From: Chitinophaga sp. 180180018-3
GTDB lineage: Bacteria; Bacteroidota; Bacteroidia; Chitinophagales; Chitinophagaceae
Direction of reading: 5' to 3'
Assembly (NCBI RefSeq): GCF_037893185.1
Contig: NZ_CP140772.1
Span: 4,774,001-4,838,000, forward strand
DNA length: 64,000 nucleotides
The notes beneath the pieces are model-generated. The model did not search any database. It saw only the letters and a program-made list of their open reading frames with translations, and was not told the origin of the DNA. Position 1 is the stretch's first letter. The number at the start of each line of letters is the position of its first letter. A program made the position numbers and the translations under genes. This document shows positions 1-9,184 of this stretch, one piece after another.

Positions 1-289
1 AAGTGCGGTAAGGAGGAATATCAGTTATGGGAAACTTCACCGTATTCTTTCCCTGATAGGAAAAGCTGATAGAGTCGCCAGGTTGTACTTTGATGTTATA
101 ATGCCCTGCAGAGTCAGTTACGGTGCCTCCGCCGGAGGTATTCCTGACACTTACACCACCCATGCCATAGCGCGCCGTACGATCATATATCGTACCGCTG
201 ATAATTCGCATTTGGCCTACCACCACCTGAGCTAACAACACCGGTATCAGGAAAATAACAGCCTTTTGTAACAGTTTTTTAATGCCCAT
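1..289 (-). CDS. Exported protein with carboxypeptidase-regulatory-like domain (N-terminal part, cut by window edge)
   Basis: Reading on the minus strand from the ATG at 289-287 gives 96 codons that run off the window. The start MGIKKLLQKAVIFLIPVLLA is a hydrophobic signal peptide, followed by a beta-sandwich repeat with the pattern ISGTIYD...GMGGVSVRNTSGGGTVTDSAGHYNIKV. This is the CarboxypepD_reg-like fold found at the N-terminus of TonB-dependent receptors and of smaller secreted Bacteroidota proteins. A near-consensus -7 box (TATCTTTC on the minus strand, 315-322) lies about 25 bases upstream. The rest of the protein is not visible, so a TonB receptor cannot be told from a short secreted protein. 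Confidence 0.7.
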   Translation of the reverse strand, partial: MGIKKLLQKAVIFLIPVLLAQVVVGQMRIISGTIYDRTARYGMGGVSVRNTSGGGTVTDSAGHYNIKVQPGDSISFSYQGKNTVKFPITDIPPYRT

Positions 290-367
290 TTCGCTTCCAA
301 TCTAAGACAGGACGGAAAGATAAGCAAACATCAGAGAAATATTAACAAGCTTTTAGCTTCTGGCTTT

Positions 368-2746
368 CTATTCTGACCGGAGGCTTTTCACCGGATTGAG
401 CATCGCCGTGCGGATAGCCTGATGACTGATAGTCAGCACGGAAATCAACAACGCAATTATGCCCGCCAGGGCAAATACCCACCAACTCAGTGCCGTATGG
501 TAGTTAAAATTATTCAACCAGCTATTCATCGTATACCAGGCCAGCGGTGTGGCAATAATAACGGCGATCAGCACCAGCCTCAGAAAATCCCTGAACAGGA
601 AAAGCACGATACCGGACGCGGAAGCCCCCAGTATTTTGCGGATACCGATCTCTTTTGTCCGCTGTGCCGCTACATAAGTGATCAGTCCAAATAACCCCAT
701 ACAGCTGATAAATACGGCCAGAAATGCAAAATAAGCAGCCAGTTTACCAATATGTTCTTCATCGGAAAATTTTTTCGCATATTCTTCGTCAACAAATTTG
801 AAAGTAAATGGGACTTCCGGGAAGATTTTTTTGTAGATAGACGCTATAGCGTCCAATGCTCCTGCGGTGCTCATCCGGGGATTTATCTTCAGTAAAAATA
901 CTTCTCCTGCATTGGGATTCAGGTAAAAAAATGCCGGTTTTACCTGTTCATAGGGCGATTCAATGATCATGTCTTTCACCACTCCTATCACGGTATAGGG
1001 TTTATCCCAGGTAACGGTTTCCCCTACCGGTTGCCTGAGCCCCATATATTTCACAGCAGCCTCGTTCAGGATAATACCTCCGGAATCAGTGACTAAATCG
1101 GAGGAGAAGTCGCGTCCGTTTTTTATTATCCATCCCACTGTTTTGCCAAAGGAAGGCGTCACTCCCATATGCCCGAAATTATCCACCATGCCGGGCGGCT
1201 TGCCCCTCCATTCGAGGCCGCCACTGAAAGAGCTGTGGTAGGTAACCGGACTGCTGGACTCTGTTATTGCCGTGATAACACCGGCGTTATTCAGTTCCTG
1301 CCTGAAAGCTTCAAAATGACGATGCATGCCGTCCAATACTACTTTTACGCTTATAAGCCCATTGTTGGTATAGCCCACCGGCCTGTTCTTCGAATAAATG
1401 ATCTGTTGGGCCACTACTATGGTGCCCACGATCAATACTATTGAAACGGTATACTGGAACGTTACCAGTACTTTCCGGGGCACTGTGGCCATGCGGCCGG
1501 CTTTGTAGGTGCCTTTCAATACTTTTACAGGATTAAAGGAAGACAGATAAAATGCCGGATAACTCCCGGCCAGTAATCCGGTGACAATGCAGCAGGTAAG
1601 TCCGAGTGCCCAATAAACGGGGCTGTTCCAGGGTATGTACATGCTTTTACCGGCTATACCATTGAACAGCGGCAATGCTGCCACCGATATCCCAATAGCC
1701 AGCAGGAAGGCTATGAAGCTGACCAGCAGGGATTCCACAAAGAACTGGGTGATAAGTTGCCGCTGCAGAGAGCCCACTGCCTTTCTGACCCCTACTTCCT
1801 TTGCGCGCTTTTCTGCACGGGCAGTACTGAGGTTCATAAAATTAATGCAGGCCAGCAACAGCACAAAAGCGCCAATGATTGAAAACATCCATACATATCG
1901 TATACGCCCACCCGTATTCACGCCATTTCTGAACTCCGAATACAAATGCCATCTGCTCATAGGATGCAGGAAGATCACAGGTTTTGAGCCTGCCATTTCC
2001 TTGCTGAGGTGTTGCAATTTCAGGTCTTTTATGGCTGCAGACACTTTGGTAATGTCGGCATTATCCTTCATCTGCGCATATAGCAGGTAAGAATTATTCT
2101 CCCATTGATCCCGGCTATTTTTCACCCCCTCATCTATTACCGCGTAAAGATTCCAGGGCGTGATAAATTGCAGGCGTTTAAAGGTGGAATTATCCGGAAC
2201 ATCTTCATAAACACCGGTTACCTTCACCTGTAATTTATTATCCAGTTTCAACATCTTATCCAGTGGATCTGCATCTCCGAAGAGCGACCTGGCCAAAGAA
2301 GCGGATAAAAAAATGGAAGCGGTTTCCTTCAGGCCTTCCTTTGATTCGCGCAGCATATGCAGAGAAAGCATTTCCGGGGCAGCAGTATCCATAAAAGCCC
2401 CTGTTCCGGAGATATTTGAAGTACCAACTGTCAGAATGTGACTATATATCCATGATGATAAAACGATATGCTTGAAATTAGCGCCGTACGACTGTTCCAG
2501 CGCATCTCTCAGCGGCATCGGCAGATTGGTTTTCGTGTGTATGTCGCCGCTGTAGTTATGCGTTTGCATCACCTGTACTATACGGTCATAATGCTGATGA
2601 CACCTATCGAACGCCAGCTCATCATACACCCACAGCCCGATGATCATAACAGTAGCCAGGCCTGTAGCCAGACCTAAAATATTGATGCCCGCATGCAGCC
2701 TGTTACCAAGATTTCGCCAGGCTATCTTCAGGTAGTATATCAGCAT
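368..2746 (-). CDS. MacB/FtsX-type ABC transporter permease
   Basis: A 792-residue inner-membrane protein with the MacB_PCD/FtsX architecture in two halves. There is an N-terminal membrane segment (about residues 18-42), a periplasmic domain (about 95-240), and three FtsX helices from about 285 that include the family motif KEVGVRKAVGS. A second periplasmic domain follows, then a C-terminal helix set with RTKEIGIRKILGAS. Proteins of this kind work with a LolD/MacB-like ATPase to move lipoproteins, peptides or drugs out of the inner membrane, or to drive mechanotransmission. No ATPase gene is adjacent, so the partner must be elsewhere. It resembles the permease at 55647-58079 closely in length and motif order, so the two are paralogues. 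The substrate is unknown. Confidence 0.9.
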   Translation of the reverse strand: MLIYYLKIAWRNLGNRLHAGINILGLATGLATVMIIGLWVYDELAFDRCHQHYDRIVQVMQTHNYSGDIHTKTNLPMPLRDALEQSYGANFKHIVLSSWIYSHILTVGTSNISGTGAFMDTAAPEMLSLHMLRESKEGLKETASIFLSASLARSLFGDADPLDKMLKLDNKLQVKVTGVYEDVPDNSTFKRLQFITPWNLYAVIDEGVKNSRDQWENNSYLLYAQMKDNADITKVSAAIKDLKLQHLSKEMAGSKPVIFLHPMSRWHLYSEFRNGVNTGGRIRYVWMFSIIGAFVLLLACINFMNLSTARAEKRAKEVGVRKAVGSLQRQLITQFFVESLLVSFIAFLLAIGISVAALPLFNGIAGKSMYIPWNSPVYWALGLTCCIVTGLLAGSYPAFYLSSFNPVKVLKGTYKAGRMATVPRKVLVTFQYTVSIVLIVGTIVVAQQIIYSKNRPVGYTNNGLISVKVVLDGMHRHFEAFRQELNNAGVITAITESSSPVTYHSSFSGGLEWRGKPPGMVDNFGHMGVTPSFGKTVGWIIKNGRDFSSDLVTDSGGIILNEAAVKYMGLRQPVGETVTWDKPYTVIGVVKDMIIESPYEQVKPAFFYLNPNAGEVFLLKINPRMSTAGALDAIASIYKKIFPEVPFTFKFVDEEYAKKFSDEEHIGKLAAYFAFLAVFISCMGLFGLITYVAAQRTKEIGIRKILGASASGIVLFLFRDFLRLVLIAVIIATPLAWYTMNSWLNNFNYHTALSWWVFALAGIIALLISVLTISHQAIRTAMLNPVKSLRSE

Positions 2747-2896
2747 ACCAATCAGTTTTTCTCACTGCCGCAAGAAAGTTGCCATCTTGCAAAGCACTGG
2801 TACTGGCGGATTTCCCCCGAATAGGTGTCCGGAAGCGGACGAAAGTTTGTTCAATTATGAACAGGCCGGCCCTTCACTACCTCCTGGCTACATTGC
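2747..2896. other. Intergenic spacer with a small hairpin
   Basis: 150 bases between two minus-strand genes. The only structure seen is a short perfect stem, GTCCG/CGGAC, at 2827-2840. It lacks a T-run on either strand, so it is not a convincing terminator. Confidence 0.3.
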
Positions 2897-4945
2897 TTAA
2901 TTTGCTTTCACCTCGAATGTTTTCCGCTGGGGCCCAACGCCAGTGAGGGTCAGTTTTTTCCAGCCTTCCGGCAGCGCCGACTTCACCTGCTGCAATCCCT
3001 GCGGGGCGATATCGATACCTCCAAAGCCCATGATCACACTTTGCAATATACCGCCGGCGCCGGTGGCAAAGTACGGATTGGTACCCCCTTTAGTTTCCGC
3101 AATGACCCGGAAAGGCGGGTTCAGGTTGCGGTAATAGGCATCCCGGAACCATTCCAGGGCTTTAGCGCGATTACCCAGACGGCTATACAGCAGCGCAAAC
3201 ACGGCCTGAGTCATTGCGGGCGTGCCGGCGTCCGGCACCCGGGTTTCGTAATAGGCCAGGTCTTTTTTGATCTGGGCAGCATCTGTTACGTATTTCAGCG
3301 GATAGGCCAGCAGGTTTACATCGCCCTGCTTGATTGGTTCGCCATGATAAGCGGCATGTTCTTTAATAACGCCATCAGAAAAACGGAGCACTGGTATATT
3401 GGCTGCTACGTTCATCCAATCCGGGTCAGCTTTCAGCCCGAGCACAGCAGCTGCCTTCGTGGCGTATTCCAGATTAGCCCTGGCAGCGGCGTTGGTGAAT
3501 GCGTTATTGTCGACGTTTTCAGCCCATTCGTCGGCCGCTACCACATTTTTGATATCGTATTGCCCCGGCCCGTTCCTTTCCACCCTGCTGCTCCAGAAAT
3601 CAGCGGTTTCCTTCAGCAGTGGCCAGCCTTTCTCCCGCAGCCATTGTTTATCCTGTGTTACCTGATAGTAGTTCCAGGCAGCGATGGCCACATCCGCGGT
3701 AATATGATGTTCAAATGGCCCGCTCAGCGCCCATACCGGCGTTTCTTCTGCGCCACTGGCAGCACTTTCCCAAGGGAACATGGCGCCCCGGAATCCTTTT
3801 GCAAATGCATTGCGGCGGGCGGCTTCCAGGCGTTCGTACCTGTATTCAATCATGCTTTTAGCCAGCTCCGGCCGCATCACCAGCAGGGCCGGGTAGATCC
3901 ACAGATCTGCATCCCAGAACACATGCCCGTTGTAACCCAGGCCACTCAGGCCCATCGGAGAAATTGAAAAGCTGCTGTTTTCACGCACAAAAGAATACAG
4001 ATGATACAACATGCTGTGTACATCCTGTTGCGCCTGCGCATCCCCGTCGATTTGTATGTCGCTTTTCCAGAGGCTGTCCCATGCCGCACGGTGAAACTGA
4101 AGCAGCCGGTCGTGGCCTTCCAGTTTAGCGTAGATGGTGAGCCGCTCCGCCTGATTCAGCGGATCTTCGTCGTGCGCACTGGTGATGGAAGACCCTACAA
4201 TGGAGAACTGATAAGTTTCTCCCGCTTTCAGGGTTTTACTGAACTTCAGCAGGTGCAGGTTGTTATCCCACATTTCATGGATGACACGTGGCTCCTGACC
4301 GTGTTTTTCATTGAACAGAAAAGTATTGCTGGCACACATTAACAGCTTGCCGGTAGGACTTTTAGCAGAGGATGTCAGTAAACTGATCAGCACATGTGGC
4401 CGGTCGATTTCATTGTAGTAATTCTGCACATCCTTTAAGGCATCCGGCGCTTCCAGTACACTGCTGCCCGTGAAGGTGATATCTTTCTTCGCCGTTACAT
4501 TCACTTCCATCAGTACTGTATACGGCAGATGCCGGAGAGAATAGTAGGTATAAGATACTGTAGCCTTATCGGTATAATCGAAGCTGGACGTGAACCCCGC
4601 GTGCCTCATATCCAGCGTTTGTTCAAAGTTTCGTGCGTCTTTTGCATTCACCCGCTGCCCGTCAATATCCATATACATATTCAGAAGATTGAAACTCCGC
4701 AGGAAGTTACTCACCCGCCCCCGGCCGTACAGATCATATGCACCGGCCAATACTACGTCTTTTACTTTAAAGGGCTCCGGCGACGATACGATGCCGATCA
4801 TTCCATTGGCGACGGTAGCGCCGTAATATTCCGCCGGATTGATATTACCTGATTTCAACATCCAGGGATCCTGCGCCCGTGTACTACCACAGACTGATAC
4901 AAATAATACTGCCAAAAAGAAATGCCTGTACTGCATGTGCTTCAT
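2897..4945 (-). CDS. Glycoside hydrolase family 65-like protein, exported
   Basis: A 682-residue protein with a clear signal peptide (MKHMQYRHFFLAVLFVSVCG, cleaved near STRAQ). The fold follows GH65: an N-terminal beta-sandwich (about 25-290) and then an (alpha/alpha)6 barrel. The barrel has the sugar-binding motif GHVFWDADLWIYPALL (D345), the segment GFRGAMFPWESA, the acid region AADEW with candidate catalytic E473, and a late NPYFATGAGG segment. It resembles hydrolases of the trehalase/glucosylgalactosyl-hydroxylysine glucosidase branch more than the cytoplasmic phosphorylases, and export fits periplasmic hydrolysis of an alpha-glucoside. The substrate is not certain. It stands alone, not in a SusCD locus. 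A consensus -7 box (TAAGTTTG, minus strand, 4997-5004) lies about 50 bases upstream. Confidence 0.85.
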   Translation of the reverse strand: MKHMQYRHFFLAVLFVSVCGSTRAQDPWMLKSGNINPAEYYGATVANGMIGIVSSPEPFKVKDVVLAGAYDLYGRGRVSNFLRSFNLLNMYMDIDGQRVNAKDARNFEQTLDMRHAGFTSSFDYTDKATVSYTYYSLRHLPYTVLMEVNVTAKKDITFTGSSVLEAPDALKDVQNYYNEIDRPHVLISLLTSSAKSPTGKLLMCASNTFLFNEKHGQEPRVIHEMWDNNLHLLKFSKTLKAGETYQFSIVGSSITSAHDEDPLNQAERLTIYAKLEGHDRLLQFHRAAWDSLWKSDIQIDGDAQAQQDVHSMLYHLYSFVRENSSFSISPMGLSGLGYNGHVFWDADLWIYPALLVMRPELAKSMIEYRYERLEAARRNAFAKGFRGAMFPWESAASGAEETPVWALSGPFEHHITADVAIAAWNYYQVTQDKQWLREKGWPLLKETADFWSSRVERNGPGQYDIKNVVAADEWAENVDNNAFTNAAARANLEYATKAAAVLGLKADPDWMNVAANIPVLRFSDGVIKEHAAYHGEPIKQGDVNLLAYPLKYVTDAAQIKKDLAYYETRVPDAGTPAMTQAVFALLYSRLGNRAKALEWFRDAYYRNLNPPFRVIAETKGGTNPYFATGAGGILQSVIMGFGGIDIAPQGLQQVKSALPEGWKKLTLTGVGPQRKTFEVKAN

Positions 4946-4996
4946 TTAAAATTCACTATGAATAGCTATATCATCGAGCTACACGAGGTTATTAAA

Positions 4997-5004
4997 CAAA
5001 CTTA
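4997..5004 (-). promoter_or_regulatory. Candidate -7 box of the GH65 gene
   Basis: TAAGTTTG on the minus strand matches the Bacteroidota -7 consensus TAnnTTTG exactly and would give a leader of about 45 nt. No TTTG is seen at the expected -33 spacing. Confidence 0.45.
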
Positions 5005-5126
5005 ATCATTTTGGTTTAGATTCATCATGAACAGATAGCTACTACAAGGATTTGTTAAAGTTGTGCAGACTGTCATCAGCCAATAGCGTTTATGATTAAT
5101 TTAAACACCGTATCATCCATCACTTT

Positions 5127-6794
5127 ATGCACAGACCTATACTATTACTATGTATTTTATTTCCTGTTATTGTAACGGCCACGCATACACCGGTCAGTGA
5201 AACAAAGCGACTGGAAAGCCTTTGCAGGATATGGGGTTTCCTGAAGTATTACCATCCGCATGTTGCCCGCGAGCAGCGTAACTGGGACCAGGAGTTGATA
5301 GAGAAGATACCACAGGTATTAGCAGCGCAGGACAAGGAAACATTGAATGAAATTTATGCAGCATGGCTGGAAGCTCTTGGTAAAGTACGGCGCTGCAACA
5401 ACTGTAGTGTTCATCAGCTGGTTCAGGCCCCTCCGGCGCCTGATTTCAGCTGGCTACAGGATACATCGGTATTCAGTCCGGCTGTTTCAGCGCGGCTTGT
5501 TTACATCCGCGACAATCCTAACAGGGGCAGGCATTATTACTATGAAAGAAGATACCGCTTTTTCCGCGTGCAAACATCCTATCGTCACGAAAAAACGTAT
5601 AGTCATACGCGGTACCCCTCGAAAGAATACCGGCTACTGGCACTGTTCAGGTATTGGAATGTGATCCGGTATTTTTATCCGTGTACCTACCATCTGCAGC
5701 CAAACTGGAATGGGGTGCTGAACAATATGGTTCCGTTATTTGCAGATGCACCTGATGCTACTGCATACCAGTTAGCGTTACAGCGGTTGGATGCCTGTTT
5801 ACAGGATAGCCATTCCGGTTATACTTCTACCGAAATGTTCTATCATTTCGGGCCGTACTATCCACCCTTCTATTATGACATCGCAGATGGCAAGGCAGTG
5901 ATCAGAAAAAGTTTGCAGGATTCGCTGATGCAGGCTGCAGACCTGGCACCGGGCGATGTGATCACCGCCATCAGGGGCAGGCCTTTACAGGAATACATTG
6001 ATTCGTGCAGACCTTATATGAGTGGTTCCAACGAGCCGGCCAGGCTACGTGGTACCTGGCATTTGCTGATGTCCGGAAAAGAAGATACTGTTTCGGTAAC
6101 AGTAGATCGAAACGGACAAACCCGGAATACGCTTATGCATCGGTGGCATGTCCGGAACGCTCGCCTCTCTCCGGAACCCGATACAGCAGCCGCATGGCGG
6201 CAACTGGATGAACAGATTGGCTACTTTAATATCAGCAAATTAACGCGGCGTAACATCCGGGAAGGCATGCGTACGTTCAGGCATACGAAAGGGCTGATTA
6301 TAGATATGCGGAAATATCCGACAACCGCTGCGATCGCACTTAGCAGGTACCTGATGCCCAAAAGAACAGGCTTTGCCAGGATCGCCTCCCCTAATCTTCA
6401 TTATCCCGGAACCTTCCGCTATGGCAGATTGTGGAAAGTGGGGCCGTTATTCCATAACAGGCATTACTACCGCGGACAGGTAGTACTGCTGATCAACGAG
6501 TACACGCAAAGTATGGGAGAATACACCACGATGGCGCTGCAACGCATACCTGGTGTTGTACTGGCTGGCAGTCAGACCGCCGGGGCGTTGGGCAATGTTG
6601 CATCCATAAAACTTCCCAACGGAGAAGGACAACCTTACTTTACCGGTCTGGGGGTTTATTATCCTGATGGAAAGGAAGCGCAGCGTGTTGGCATCCGGCC
6701 GGATATTCCTGTGCGCCCGGGAATCAATGCGCTAAGGGAAAGAAGGGATGAAGTACTGGAACGGGCAGCGGCGTATATACGTACGGGTAAGTAG
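5127..6794 (+). CDS. S41 family peptidase (tail-specific protease-like), exported
   Basis: A 555-residue protein beginning with a signal peptide (MHRPILLLCILFPVIVTATH). Residues 25-100 form the helical N-terminal domain common in Bacteroidota S41 proteins (RLESLCRIWGFLKYYHPHV). A PDZ-like segment around 255-330 (QAADLAPGDVITAIRG) precedes the S41 catalytic core. The nucleophile is Ser462 in YTQSMGEY, followed by VVLAGSQTAGALGN. The core region carries no obvious C-terminal-processing-protease lysine, so it is nearer the tricorn-like or retinol-binding-type S41 group. The protein is unusually rich in Arg and Tyr around residues 120-180. It probably cleaves peptides in the periplasm; the target is unknown. 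It is transcribed alone and converges on the next gene with a 39-base gap. Confidence 0.85.
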   Translation: MHRPILLLCILFPVIVTATHTPVSETKRLESLCRIWGFLKYYHPHVAREQRNWDQELIEKIPQVLAAQDKETLNEIYAAWLEALGKVRRCNNCSVHQLVQAPPAPDFSWLQDTSVFSPAVSARLVYIRDNPNRGRHYYYERRYRFFRVQTSYRHEKTYSHTRYPSKEYRLLALFRYWNVIRYFYPCTYHLQPNWNGVLNNMVPLFADAPDATAYQLALQRLDACLQDSHSGYTSTEMFYHFGPYYPPFYYDIADGKAVIRKSLQDSLMQAADLAPGDVITAIRGRPLQEYIDSCRPYMSGSNEPARLRGTWHLLMSGKEDTVSVTVDRNGQTRNTLMHRWHVRNARLSPEPDTAAAWRQLDEQIGYFNISKLTRRNIREGMRTFRHTKGLIIDMRKYPTTAAIALSRYLMPKRTGFARIASPNLHYPGTFRYGRLWKVGPLFHNRHYYRGQVVLLINEYTQSMGEYTTMALQRIPGVVLAGSQTAGALGNVASIKLPNGEGQPYFTGLGVYYPDGKEAQRVGIRPDIPVRPGINALRERRDEVLERAAAYIRTGK

Positions 6795-6833
6795 TTGTGG
6801 AAGTGGGGCTACAGCTGGTTTTTCAACAGGTTA

Positions 6834-7157
6834 TTATCCTCTTTTATAAATAACCCTGTTCTGAAATTCACCGGTGACCACCCGGCCGTAAATCGTTTTG
6901 GTCCATCCATTTTCAAAGCCATGATTATTGGCAATCAGGAAGCCTTTGTTCTGGTCGATCTTAACGATCTTGTGTGCATCAATATAATGCCCTTTTACTT
7001 TGCAGAATACGATGTCGCCAATCTGATACGCTGCGGCTTTCTCAAAGGTGAGCAGGCTGCCGCTCTTCAGAATGGGGAGCATGGAGGTGCCGAAGGCTTT
7101 CATCTTCCCCGAGCCTATCGCCTCCAGCTCGACTTTTAATCTTTCATACTTGTTCAT
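6834..7157 (-). CDS. Small S24/S26 (signal peptidase-like) family protein
   Basis: A 107-residue protein made of little more than the S24/S26 catalytic beta-fold. It has box-B-like GTSMLPIL with candidate nucleophile Ser25, then SGSLLTFEKAAAYQIGDIVFCKV. In YIDAHKIVKID, His62-Lys63 sit where Sec11-type peptidases have His and bacterial signal peptidases have Lys. ANNHG near residue 77 aligns with the GDN box. It has no membrane anchor or signal peptide, unlike LepB, and no HTH, unlike LexA or phage repressors. It may be a cytoplasmic processing protease or a non-catalytic relic. A consensus -7 box lies just upstream at 7180-7187. Confidence 0.65.
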   Translation of the reverse strand: MNKYERLKVELEAIGSGKMKAFGTSMLPILKSGSLLTFEKAAAYQIGDIVFCKVKGHYIDAHKIVKIDQNKGFLIANNHGFENGWTKTIYGRVVTGEFQNRVIYKRG

Positions 7158-7179
7158 ATCATTTCAATTTTAATTTCCG

Positions 7180-7187
7180 CAAAATTA
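7180..7187 (-). promoter_or_regulatory. Candidate -7 box of the S26-like gene
   Basis: TAATTTTG on the minus strand matches TAnnTTTG exactly, 23 bases before the start codon. It sits directly after the T-run of the upstream terminator, which suggests an independent transcription unit. Confidence 0.5.
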
Positions 7188-7188
7188 G

Positions 7189-7230
7189 GAAAAAAAAAGA
7201 TGCCTGCAGGAACCGTGCTCCTGCAGGCAT
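7189..7230 (-). terminator. Intrinsic terminator of the MFS gene
   Basis: Perfect 12-bp stem ATGCCTGCAGGA/TCCTGCAGGCAT (7200-7211 with 7219-7230), loop of 7, followed on the minus strand by C and a run of nine T. It lies 20 bases beyond the stop of the MFS transporter. Confidence 0.9.
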
Positions 7231-7249
7231 GTATATCGCAAATTTCCGC

Positions 7250-8524
7250 TCATCGAACCTCACTGAATATCTCATCTTCTGTTACCGGCAGCAGTTTGGG
7301 GGCCGTCTTATGATCTTTCCGCAATACGCGCGCCGTGAGAAATATGCTGACGAGCATGAGTACAGCGGCAATGAGGAAATGTATACCCGGGAAATAGAAT
7401 GGTGCGCTGTTACTGGTAAAATAGCTGAAAGTATTGTTCATGATGAGCGGGCCAATAATGGTGGTGATGCTCATCAGGCTGGTAAGGGCGCCCTGAAGTT
7501 CTCCCTGCTGACTGGCTGACACATGCCCTGAAATAACCGACTGCAGTGAAGGTCCGCAGATGCCACCAAGGCAGTAAGGCACGAGGAAAACGAACATCAT
7601 CCAGCCCTGACTGGCGAATGCGAATAATACCAATGCGATCGTATAAAGCGAAAGGCCAAGGTAAATACTTTTCTCGTTGCCTATTTTTGGATTAAGTATT
7701 CTTGTAAGCCCGGCCTGTACCAATCCTATCATTAAACCCACCAATGCCAGGGAAATGCCCACCATTTTTTCAGTCCAGTGGAAACGGTAGATAGTAAAGA
7801 AATTCCAGTTGCCCTGCACTGCCTGTCCGGCGAGCGACATCAGGAAAAAGCTCACCGACAGTGCGCCGATCTCCGGATGACGGGCAAGGAATTTCAGAGA
7901 CCCGAAGGGATTGGCTCTTCTCCATTCGAAAGGCCGGCGGTGCTCTTTGCTAAGCGACTCCGGCAGGAAGAAATAGCCGTATATACAGTTCACCAGGCAC
8001 AATATGGCAGCTGCATAAAAAGGCGCCCTGATCCCCCAGTGTGCCAGCAGTCCACCCAGCGCAGGGCCCAGGATGAAGCCTATTCCGAATGCTGCGCCGA
8101 ACAGGCCGAAATTCTTTGCCTTACTTGTTTCATCGGTGCTGACATCGGCGATATAAGCGGTAGCTGTGGTAAAGCTGGCCCCCGTTATACCTGCCACCAC
8201 ACGACCGATGAACAACCAGCCATAAGCCGGCGCCAGCGCCAGTACAATATAGTCGATACCAAAGCCCAGGAGGGAAAGTAACAATACCGGCCGGCGGCCA
8301 TATCTGTCGCTCAGATTACCGATCACCGGCGCAAATAAAAACTGGGCAATCGCAAAAACAGATAGTAGCAAGGCGCCGTAAGGGCTGGCTTCGTTAACCG
8401 GAATACCTTTCAGCTGCGCAATCAGATCGGCCATTACCGGGATGATCAGCCCCCAGCCCATTACATCAATCAGCAGCGTAATGAAAATAAAGCTGATAGC
8501 AGCTTTTTTAGATGTGGTTTGCAT
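7250..8524 (-). CDS. MFS transporter, TetA/TCR-like drug:H+ antiporter
   Basis: A 424-residue, 12-helix major facilitator protein. Loop 2-3 has the motif-A sequence [13 protein letters not shown], and helix 5 has motif C-like [16 protein letters not shown]. With [18 protein letters not shown] in helix 1 and [21 protein letters not shown] in helix 4, it resembles the TetA/TCR branch. It probably exports small toxic compounds in exchange for protons; tetracycline itself cannot be inferred. The start is placed at 8524 (MQTTSKKAA). The more upstream in-frame TTG at 8554 lies inside the promoter -7 box (8552-8559), and the ATG at 8536 is possible but less likely. A strong terminator follows. Confidence 0.88.
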   Translation of the reverse strand: MQTTSKKAAISFIFITLLIDVMGWGLIIPVMADLIAQLKGIPVNEASPYGALLLSVFAIAQFLFAPVIGNLSDRYGRRPVLLLSLLGFGIDYIVLALAPAYGWLFIGRVVAGITGASFTTATAYIADVSTDETSKAKNFGLFGAAFGIGFILGPALGGLLAHWGIRAPFYAAAILCLVNCIYGYFFLPESLSKEHRRPFEWRRANPFGSLKFLARHPEIGALSVSFFLMSLAGQAVQGNWNFFTIYRFHWTEKMVGISLALVGLMIGLVQAGLTRILNPKIGNEKSIYLGLSLYTIALVLFAFASQGWMMFVFLVPYCLGGICGPSLQSVISGHVSASQQGELQGALTSLMSITTIIGPLIMNNTFSYFTSNSAPFYFPGIHFLIAAVLMLVSIFLTARVLRKDHKTAPKLLPVTEDEIFSEVR

Positions 8525-8551
8525 AAGAATTAACATTTGGAGATGTGATGC

Positions 8552-8582
8552 CAAAGGTATCTCTCCCTACTTCCACCATAAA
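8552..8582 (-). promoter_or_regulatory. Candidate promoter of the MFS gene
   Basis: On the minus strand TTTA (8579-8582), a 19-base spacer and TACCTTTG (8552-8559) fit TTTG-N19-TAnnTTTG. The leader would be about 20 nt. This is what rules out the TTG start at 8554. Confidence 0.6.
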
Positions 8583-8655
8583 GCTTATACCGGCTAATAT
8601 CCGCGGCTATACCGGCGAAAACGGGATTCCGGCCGGTAAAAAAAACACCCCTCCC

Positions 8656-8688
8656 TTTTCACCGGTTCTATGACTAATCGTTAATTTT
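8656..8688 (+). promoter_or_regulatory. Candidate promoter of the YCII-domain gene
   Basis: TTTC (8656-8659), a 21-base spacer and TAATTTTG (8681-8688) match the Bacteroidota vegetative promoter. The predicted leader is about 38 nt. Confidence 0.55.
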
Positions 8689-8731
8689 GAGTAGTATCCA
8701 ACCACTGTGAAATATTTTAAAATGCAGTACC

Positions 8732-9115
8732 ATGAAAAAAGAATTCATGCTGTATATCCGGAATGCAGGCGACGCTAAAGCAGCGTTGTCTGCTGAAGCG
8801 CATCTTGCCTTCATAAAAAAATGTGAGGTATATATCCGGGAGCTACAGGCATCCAACAGCCTGATTGCAGCGCAGCCATTGATCAGAGAAGGCACTATGC
8901 TTTCCCGTAATCACAACGGATGGGTGAACAAAGCTATTGACGCGGGGAAAGAAATACAAGTGGGGTACTATCACATCCGGGCAGATAATATGGAAGAAGC
9001 GATTGCTATTGCCCGGAACAATCCTGAATTTGAGTATGTGCCATCCGCCTCTATAGAAATAAGGCCAGTGAAGATGAAGGAGGAAGATACCAACTTCGTG
9101 TATCCGAAACAGTGA
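8732..9115 (+). CDS. YCII-related domain protein
   Basis: A 127-residue cytoplasmic protein with a ferredoxin-like YCII/DGPF fold. It starts KEFMLYIRNAG and continues with a helical segment (HLAFIKKCEVYIRELQASN), a hairpin and YYHIRADNMEEAIAIARNNPEFEYVPSASIEIRPV, the usual family ending. Such proteins are often encoded near ECF sigma factors or act as small enzymes or binding proteins, but this one stands alone. The function is unknown. It has its own promoter and converges on the S41 gene downstream. Confidence 0.8.
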   Translation: MKKEFMLYIRNAGDAKAALSAEAHLAFIKKCEVYIRELQASNSLIAAQPLIREGTMLSRNHNGWVNKAIDAGKEIQVGYYHIRADNMEEAIAIARNNPEFEYVPSASIEIRPVKMKEEDTNFVYPKQ

Positions 9116-9119
9116 TGAT

Positions 9120-9161
9120 GAAGATGATGATAACAGCACATGGCCGTTATCATACATCTTC
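9120..9161. terminator. Hairpin between convergent genes
   Basis: Interrupted stem GAAGATG..GATAAC paired with GTTATC..CATCTTC (9120-9126, 9129-9134, 9146-9151, 9155-9161). There is no T-run on either strand, so it is only a possible bidirectional 3' end structure. Confidence 0.45.
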
Positions 9162-9184
9162 ATTCACCATGCATTCATCCCGGT

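Noticed and set aside
2943..3967. Long open frame on the plus strand inside the GH65 gene
   Set aside because: It is antisense to a gene with strong family motifs, and its translation shows no domain or normal composition.
8524..8554. Longer MFS start at the TTG at 8554
   Set aside because: The codon overlaps the exact -7 box TACCTTTG (8552-8559); transcription would begin downstream of it.
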